In this document: positions 56,140 through 64,000 of the stretch, piece after piece
Position numbering within the stretch: position 1 is the stretch's first letter
How the letters are laid out: the number at the start of each line of letters is the position of its first letter
DNA from: Seriola aureovittata
Taxonomy: Eukaryota; Chordata; Actinopteri; Carangiformes; Carangidae
NCBI RefSeq assembly: GCF_021018895.1
Contig: NC_079364.1
Span: forward strand, 4,673,401 to 4,737,400
DNA length: 64,000 nucleotides
Direction: 5' to 3'
Position numbers and translations under genes: made by a program
The notes under the pieces: model-generated
The model's input: the letters and a program-made list of their open reading frames with translations, nothing else
Databases searched by the model: none
Told to the model about the DNA's origin: nothing

Positions 56140-59100
56140 TCAGACCATGTCGGTCAGTCCGAACATGTGCTGGTCGCGGCCAGGCGGAAACTGCTGCGTC
56201 CAGTCGATGGCGGTCGGTTTGAACAGGCCACAACAGCGCAGCTGGAAAAAGGAGACCAGGTTCCGCACCACGCCCAAACTGCAGGGAGACGATCAGACGA
56301 TTCAGGACTGGATGCTCAGTCAGAGTCAGTCAGCTGATAAATTTACTTTTAACGTCATGTGCCGCATCATCTCACGTTATCATCTTTGCATTCTTAGATA
56401 CTTGTTTTGATGCGTGTGAATATATTGGACAAATGACATATTCTGAATTTAACTGAATCTGGATTGCGTGTCAAGAGATGGATTAACGAAACAAAAGCAG
56501 GACTTCATCACCGACAATGCATTACTGACCTTTAAAGAGTGTACAAAATGTAGGTAATTTATTTTTCCCTGAAATTTGTGACCTCATCCTGTCAACTCGA
56601 TGCAGCTTTGTTTGCAGGAGCTTGCAATTTTGTCCAATTCTTGCTAACATTTCCCCACAAATCATTAAACTGGATAATTCTTGGTGCAAACAGATTAATG
56701 CATGAGAAAATTCTTTGTACTTAAATAACAATATAAGTAATATCCCGACAGGAGTGACCCAACACAATCTCAAATCACAGCCACGCCTTTGTCAGATTTA
56801 CTGAAATGTGCTGAGAAAAAGGAGTTACATGGCAGATACAACAGATTAACTGTTATCAGCATGTGTGTGCACATCTGCTTTTACATGTGCAATAATGAGC
56901 GTACACATGTTCAGTGATTTAAGTCCTGATCTTATTTCCACAGAGACTAATGTCAGTGGTATCAGTAATAAATAAGGGTGAATGTAGAATGAGGCGTTTA
57001 TTATCGCACAAGAGCTTGACTGAAAAGCGTAAAGCTCCTGCTGCATCATAATCACAACACAGCAATCTAACAATTAACGAGATTAATACTCTGATGTTAA
57101 AAACTACCAACTGAAAAAGTATTGTGGCAAATAATACCAGCACTAATAACCAACTCACTTGTATGGATTCTGTTTCAGGGAGACGGGCTGTCGGATCTTC
57201 CTCTGGTGAGACATCAGATTCGTCCGCTCAGCTGTGGTCAGTCCCAGGAAGGCAATCTGTTCCCACAGAAAGGAAACATTAGGATAGAGAAGACATTCGT
57301 TGTGTGTATAAACACAGGAAATCAGTAGACTGTAAACAGAATTTCATTGCTTTAGTCAAGTGGAACATACAAAGTACTTATATTATTAAGGCAAGAAAAA
57401 GTAAACGAACTGTTTGGAATTACCCAAATTTATTTATAAATTTGCCCTAAAACATGATCTTATCTTCATCTAAGTTACAATAATGAACAGACAAGATCTA
57501 TTTTAACTAATAACCCACAAATCATTGTGTTGTTCTTCTCCATATTGAGAAAAATAATTCAGTGTAGCTGAAAAAGTATGCAAACGCCTCAGCTAATAAC
57601 GTCAACAAAAGCTAACGGACTCACTTATAAAAAACAATAGGATCTTTGGGAGCCATAGAAAACCTTGAGTCACCTGGTAGAGCTGCAGGAGCAGGATCAG
57701 GCCGGACCAGCAGGTGTGGTAGAAAGCCAGCACGAAGATGCTGAGCAGCCAGGGAGAGCAGCTGACCAGGGCAGAGACCACGCCCCACAGGCCCTGCTCC
57801 TCATAATGCAGCACACAGTGAGTCGACCAGTCTGGAAGAACATACGCAGCACAGGCATGTGTATCCAGTGTTAAATACAACACAGCGTCAGATACTGTGA
57901 TTACACTGTATGTCGAGTCACTCACACACGAGACAACCATAGAACATCCAGGCTCCCATCAACATGAGGGACAGCAGAAAGAGGATGAAATAGTGATGGT
58001 TCCTTGCACCTGGGAGAGAAGAAGAAGAAGGTGGTAGATGACAAATTATCTTACTCCCAAAAGCTCAAAGGTGAGTGCACTTCTGAGGGAGCTGATACTG
58101 ATATAAATGCTGGTCTATAATAACTTGTCACATCCTGATAAAACGCAAATGTAACATCCTCAGATTGGACATTGAAATAAAGTTACACACTGTGTAAAAA
58201 CTGCAGTAACTGATGATTAACGAATTACTGAACTCTATTACATAATTAACTAGTATAAATCTAAAAACAATTCTATAATTAATTATATATTGAAAAAGTT
58301 TTAATATTCAGCAGTTACAGAATCAATTTGTTGTAATTTTCAGCTTCTGCTGATGAATCCATATCAAAGATTTCACTCACTAACAAATTAAATTATCTAT
58401 CCATGGCACTTTTTGTGCTGATTTTTCTTTAACAGATATCTAAGTGTAAAAGGAAAGTAGTTGCTTTGACAGAATATAAAACAGGATTTTCTAATCACAT
58501 TCCCAAAGAGTTTATAGTCTTGTTAGTTAAGTTATGAGATTATATTCAAAACATGACTTTGATTAAATCAAGTGGAAAAGGAACTAATTATCTTAATCAT
58601 TCAGGATTTAACACAGTGGAATGGGGCATTTTTGAATGAATGAAAATAATCTAATGTATAAACCAAGCCCAGTCTCACCACCATGAAAACTCTGATGCAG
58701 CTGAAACATTTTCAGTTACTAAAACACATTTTGAGGATTGTTCATGATGTTCATGGAAGTACGTGCTCTCAAACTAGAAAGAAGTTCAATGTGTTCTTGT
58801 CTTTTCTGGCGGTTACAGTTACTGCCTCTGTCTGACGTACCGATGCAGCCGTTGGTCCAGACGGAGTGGTGGTCCTGCTTCGCCACGCAGGCGTCACAGT
58901 TGAAGCAGTGGTTCGTTCTCATTGGTTTCTTTATCTGTGAACAAAGGGAATCAGAAGAGTTGTTGTTCCTGTTTGTGTTGATGGCACAGTGTCGTAAAAA
59001 GTGAATGTCCTGTGTTCAGAGCTTCACCATGCAAGAAGTGCAGAATATTCTGGGGTCCAAACAGCCGGCTTCAGCCAACACCAACACATTCTGACGACAC

Positions 59101-62100
59101 AAGAACAAAACCTCAGCTCAGTTGTGTGTAAAACATTCACATGGACGATAAAATGATTATGTGTAATAACCCTCACACCATTTTCTTCTCCTCTTCGGTC
59201 GCCTTGACAAAGCCCGGGTCTGTCCTGCAGGTGCGGAGGTAGTAGTAGAGCAGAGCAGTGGCATTCAGTGTGAACAGAACCTGAACTGTGGCGCTTGGTC
59301 CATGTGGGGTTTCAGGTTAAGAAACGTTTGGTTCATTAGATCAAAAGACGAAAATATCAAACATGACATCAGACTCCAGGAAACTCATCTGATGAGTTCA
59401 CTGGCATCACAGTCATCAAAGCCTGGTTTACAAAGAACGACACAAATAGCTGTTTTGTAACCGCTGTACTGCAGGGGGAAGTTTGTTTAAAGAAAGGATA
59501 TCTGGCAGGAACCAGAGGCACCAGGTGACGAGCATCCAGAAGATCGAAGCCATGAGGGATGTAGCTGGTAGGAGAGACTGAAAGGCTGGTGTTGGGAAAT
59601 TCCTGTTTAGACACAAACATTTCTCATTGAACAACCAGTTTTGTATAACACGCAGGTGGAGCGCATTTACGTCCAATTCAGAACAATCAAGAGAACAACT
59701 CTGTGGAAACATGTCCTCACCTTGAGGCCAGATTCATCACACCTATCACACAGGCCAGCAGGATCGCTTTGAGCAACCAGGACTCAGAATTCATATCAAC
59801 TATAGCGCCCACACTTCCAAACATGGCAGTGCAGAGCAAAAACTGCAGAATGACCTGCAAAAATGCAAAAAGAGGATCTTACAGAAAGAGGCAATTTTCA
59901 CACTAGATTTTAGTTCATGTTTAGTTCATGTTCATCTGTAATTTGAGATGTGGTGTGTGTGCGCTCTTTAGTGTTTGTGTACCCTGTATCTGTTGACGAT
60001 CCGCAGACAGCGTGAGTTGGAGCGAATCCTCTCCTGCTTGATGTGGTTGAGCATGTGGATGAGCAGCGGGCTGTGAACCTGGTGGGCCAAATCGATGGGC
60101 GTGTGACCCTGAAACACCATGAATACTTGCATCATTATTGATTTAAACATAAGATAATATAAGTGTTTATAATTGTGCTGCTTGACCATTGACCTACACT
60201 GGGCATGCATGTGCCAGTGTAACAAGGAAGCAGATTGTCTAGTATTTCAAATGAAAGTAGAAATATAAGAATTCTTATATGTGTCCAACCTTTTGCAATT
60301 GCAACAAATTGCTAAATGGATTCACTGTTGATGCCAGACGGTCACCAAGTCCACCCACATCCAGCAACATCTCTTTTTTCACAGATTGATAAGCATCTGG
60401 ATTTTCGATGGTCATTTCATTGAGGCATGTGTTACTCAGACTGAAACCCACAGTATAAGACGTATTGTTTTTGCAGTGTGACTTTTGTGAAGCTTACGTT
60501 GATGTTGTCCGCGTCCACACTGGCCCCGGCCTCCAGCAGGATGTGGGCGGCGTCTACGTTTCCTGCCAGCACGGCGCAGTGCAGCGGAGTGTTCCTGTTC
60601 ACTTTGTCCACAGCGCTCACAGAGGCATTATTCTTGATTAAGAAGTTAGTGGGTTCAGGCCTATGACAGAACAACAACATATTTAAGATACTACACAGTA
60701 ATGTCAAGGTGTTGTAGCTTCACCACAGGTTTGTTTTTTTTACAGACATGAGAAACTATGATTAATTATCATGCTTTTAAGCGATCAAAGGTTTTAGTTC
60801 ATGTTTTTCCATTAAGTTTGAGGTGGAGTCATCTGTTGTTACATGCCAGGCAGATGCGTTTTGTTTTCTTGTGTTATTGTTGTTGCTGCCTGCCAGTTGA
60901 AATTGAGGTTTTGTGATAAGAACAGTATGTGTGGGGAGGGTTTTTTGGACATAGGTAAGTTTGAGGTACCCTTTCCATTTTTGCATTCACATAGGTGACC
61001 TTTGATGAAAACACTAAGTTTATTGGTTGGTGCCACCCGCTGTATGTTTTGGTGAAACCCTGCATTGACACAAAGGAGCACAAGTCTTGTGAATGAGTAG
61101 AAAATCATTTACATGTTGGAGAAAAAACTCTTTATGACTGCACAGCGAGTCGAGAAGGCTCTACAGGATGTGGGCACACATATTTCCTTGTTAACGATCA
61201 AGAAAGAACTTCATGAACCTAAAATCAGAGGATTCACCATAGGATGCGAACTCCTGCTAAACCACAAAAACAGAAAGACCAGACTGCAGTTCACAAAGAC
61301 ACACAAAAAGAAACTTTGTGGAGAAAAGTTCGATGGACTGATGAAACAAAAATCAACCTAGAGGAGATTGTGGATAAAAAAGGAGCATATACTGCATATT
61401 GTGATGCGATTGTCTACATATGTCACAAGGTTGTGACTGGCCAGTGAGCCCAGTCTTGGAACATAATGCATGCTCTCATGCGCACCCTGACTGACAGGTA
61501 CAGAGAGGGCCGGTACAGAGACTGACAAGTGTCTGCAGATGTCTGTGGGTCACAGATAAAGTGAAAGATTTCAAGCAGTCAATGACTGCAAAGGATTTTA
61601 CAAAAAAATGTTTAACATGATGATTGTTTGACTTCATCTGTCCTATTTCTTCTGAACCCCTAAACTTTGGAAACTAAGTTCTAAAATGGCAAAATCTCAC
61701 ACACAGTTCTTTCTATATAGACGTAAACCTTCTCGTATTAAAGCTGAGACTTGGTACTTTACCACAGTATCCACTGTTTATCCAAATACTAGTGACTTCT
61801 GGACTGAATCTTCTTATATTTTTACAGTTTGTTCACATTGTTAATAGATTCAACAAAAGCTCTAATACAGGCAGGTTTTTATTAAACAATGGAATCAGTT
61901 AAGACCTATTCATGTACTTAGTTACTAGTTTTCCTAAATGTAAATGTAGTGGAAAAAGTGCAACATTTAAAGGCATTTTTCTTTAATCAAGGCAAAGAAT
62001 AAATAAAAAAGAAAAATGTATCCCAAGAGAAGCAAAACTTGTGGTCTTTGGTTCTACACCTCTGTTTATTAATACACTATTATTTCATGTAAAACATGTG

Positions 62101-63683
62101 GGCAAGCAACGTGTACACGACACTTTCAGATTCAGATGTACTGTAAATGGAAAAACCATCACAGACATGATCTCCATTCAGTGTCAATATTAAATATTTA
62201 GCTATTTCTATGATTACTTTACACCGGTGGGGTTCAAAGCATGTCTGTAAAGGAGTACGGTGCTCACCCAATAATCTTTTGGGCTGCTAACATCAGCGGT
62301 GTCTGTCCATTGCAGTCAGGCCCATCAACTTCCTGAAAAACAAATACAAAAAACAAATGAGGCAAATAAGGATTATCAGCCAGGAAGAAATATAAACAAA
62401 CCAACTGAAAAAACTCTGTCATGAGGAGCTGACCTGTCCTTTAGCCATCAGATAAGCTGCTATGGCCATATGCTGGAAGAGGATGGCCAGGTGGAGAGCA
62501 CGGTAACCTTCTCCATCAGCGACGGAGGGATCCGCTCCATATCTCATCAGCTGGATCACCATGGGGAGGTGGCCCTGCCTGTTGTGAAGAAAGCAGTTAA
62601 ATCACTGAATCCACGTATCATCCCCCAGGAAATGAAAGCTCTTTGACTAGTCAGCTGAAGAACTGAAACAAATTTCAATTTCTAAAGGCAAAGCTTGTAT
62701 CCACTGTGTTTCTATCTAGATGTATTTACAAAACGATGGATTAACAATCATATAGGATTAAATTTTCCCATTTAAACCGAACATAATGACAAAATACTTA
62801 ATCATTTAATCATTGATTTGATGATTGTTGAAAGCAAGTTTAATCTGTTGAAGATAAAGTGTTTCCTTTTGTTTTTCAGAGTTTATTAATAAAAACATGA
62901 ATCTAAATTTGAATTAATCAAATTTAAATAAACTCCATCCCAGCTACCAGTCCCTTTGTTGTCATACAGTCACCTTATGGCCCAGTGAAGAGGAGTAGAG
63001 TTCAGGTCTCCTCCGAGCTGGTCGACTATCGCCCCTTTAGAAATAAAATACCTGTCAGAAAACAGCAGAGACAGAGAGCGAATCAGTGTTAAAACAAAAA
63101 TCTCAGTCAACAGTTCACATTTCACGTGGGAGCTTCTTCTATTTCAGTTCAGTTGTCCTCTATTTCTTTACTGGATGTTTTTGTGGAGCTGTTCATTATT
63201 GCTTAAAGGTGGTTCATGGTTCAGCTCAGATTTTCCTGACAGTGAAAAATAAAACACTTGAATTCCCTGAGGAAGGACTGACTTTGTTTTTAACTTCGTT
63301 CAACTGACAACAGCAACACCAAACCAATTATGGTACAAACAAAACCCAAGAATGATCTACAAATATGACTGAAACTTCATGGGCCTCTGAATGAGTCTCC
63401 TGAATTTACACCTGAACTCCTAACAAAGCTCTCATTAATATTTACAAGTACAACCTTGTTTTTAACATAGTGCCATGTTTTTATATTTAAATAACAGGTT
63501 TATTATGTCTCTCTGGGGTGTCAGCTGTACTGAGACAGACATGATATTTGGACATCTTACTTCACCAGCTCTGAACGGTTGTTGATGGCCGCCCAGTGCA
63601 GCAAGGTCACGTTCTCTTTGTCCGGCTGCCTGACGTCATATCCAGCTTCCACCAGCTCTTTACAGCGCTCCAGGATACCAAAC
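56140..63683 (-). CDS. zdhhc13: Palmitoyltransferase ZDHHC13 (HIP14-like), 15 exons, 5' end beyond the window
   Basis: Exons in transcript order are 63683-63561, 63051-62974, 62578-62434, 62332-62268, 60660-60498, 60108-59983, 59854-59721, 59602-59502, 59303-59179, 59090-59028, 58934-58841, 58009-57926, 57831-57674, 57256-57159 and 56278-56140. All phases agree. The 564 residues seen match human ZDHHC13 from about residue 60 to the end. Ankyrin repeats come first ([54 protein letters not shown]). The TPLHW tryptophan used by HIP14 proteins to bind substrates is present. Four membrane segments, the cysteine-rich domain (FCTSCM ... HCFNCDAC ... WTNGCIG), two more membrane segments and a TTxE motif (TTAE) follow. 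The family is Golgi/ER S-acyltransferases. Oddities: the catalytic motif reads DHHS, and intron 59501-59304 has AT-AC ends. ZDHHC17 is less likely given the C-terminal sequence and neighbours. A possible upstream exon end (AAG|GTCAGT) touches the window edge at 64000-63998. Confidence 0.95.
59304..59501 (-). other. zdhhc13: U12-type AT-AC intron of zdhhc13
   Basis: On the minus strand this 198-bp intron begins ATATCCTTT at 59501, the exact minor-spliceosome AT-AC donor, and ends in AC at 59305-59304. A branch-site match TTTCTTAAC lies with its end about 12 bases upstream of that AC. Splicing here joins ...FLPD to [10 protein letters not shown] in frame, with a residue-for-residue length match to human ZDHHC13 through to TDPGF. 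No usable GT lies at the donor side. Confidence 0.88.
61113..61420 (+). mobile_element. Tc1-like transposase fragment, frameshifted, within a zdhhc13 intron
   Basis: From 61113 one frame reads [24 protein letters not shown] and [14 protein letters not shown], the paired-like HTH-to-catalytic region of Tc1 transposases (usual RLQFAKEH). A second frame then continues with [12 protein letters not shown], the block holding the first catalytic Asp (usual WSDESKFNLF). A frameshift separates the two pieces and both ends are missing, so it is a dead relic. It lies antisense inside the large zdhhc13 intron 60661-62267. Confidence 0.8.
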
Positions 63684-64000
63684 CTGAGAGGATCACACAG
63701 AGAACAACATTTTATAACACACACCAATAATAATAGATACCAGATTAATACTTTAAGTTGCACTGTGCTCCAAAATAATAATTACAGAACCTTGACTAAA
63801 ATGAAGAGACCTACTGGAAAAAAAGAAAGTAAGCTGTCAGCTGTGCATTTAAGTATAAAAGCAGATTCACTGAACATTTTTTCAGTCTGTGTGAGAAAAA
63901 CTGCAGGGCATGTACACACAGTTACCTCAATACTGACAAACAATAAGATGAATAGATGGACAGGAGTGGCTCTGCAAATCTTTTCAAGAGGACTGACCTT

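Noticed and set aside
59369..59712. ORF extending zdhhc13 exon 8 into [12 protein letters not shown]
   Set aside because: This is read-through of the AT-AC intron; the true next exon begins at 59303 and restores homology.
56140..63683. Assignment as zdhhc17 (HIP14)
   Set aside because: The ankyrin region from [11 protein letters not shown] onward, QNPYNLG and the C-terminal CCGLFKP-DWTQQF resemble ZDHHC13 more, and synteny with E2F8/CSRP3 supports it.

Overview
This is a gene-containing stretch of a ray-finned fish genome, most likely a percomorph teleost. The evidence is split genes with ordinary vertebrate splice sites, many (CA)n/(TG)n microsatellites, hAT/MITE, Tc1 and Rex-type fragments, and a copy of an interspersed repeat that I recognise as abundant in percomorph fishes (about 23.4-23.8 kb). 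There is no sign of prokaryotic or organellar sequence.

Three protein-coding genes lie in the right-hand 23 kb. (1) e2f8, + strand, coding 41,766-48,332 in 13 exons (939 residues), encodes an atypical E2F repressor with two DNA-binding domains. A CpG-rich promoter with E2F-like sites and CCAAT boxes lies just upstream. (2) csrp3 (muscle LIM protein), + strand, coding 51,736-54,439 in 5 exons (227 residues as read), has a TATA promoter at 51,042. (3) zdhhc13 (HIP14-like ankyrin/DHHC protein), - strand, 56,140-63,683, has 15 exons visible; its first roughly 60 codons lie beyond the right edge. csrp3 and zdhhc13 converge tail to tail. The order matches the NAV2-E2F8-CSRP3-ZDHHC13 block of human 11p15, which is the paralogue of NAV3-E2F7-CSRP2-ZDHHC17 on 12q21. 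The left 40 kb therefore probably lies between nav2 and e2f8, or inside the 5' part of nav2.

The left arm (1 to about 40,000) has no exon that I can identify. It holds microsatellites, a 643-bp hAT element with an intact 8-bp target duplication and a decayed BED zinc finger, smaller MITEs, Rex-like fragments, a strong hairpin with heat-shock-type half sites, and a few orphan ORFs.

Most worth a second look: zdhhc13 reads DHHS where DHHC acyltransferases have the catalytic cysteine; one zdhhc13 intron has minor-spliceosome (U12, AT-AC) signals with a fully consistent reading frame; csrp3 exon 5 is bounded at both splice sites by complementary TG and CA microsatellites; and csrp3 reads past the usual end of the protein by 35 residues, perhaps through a 2-base slippage.
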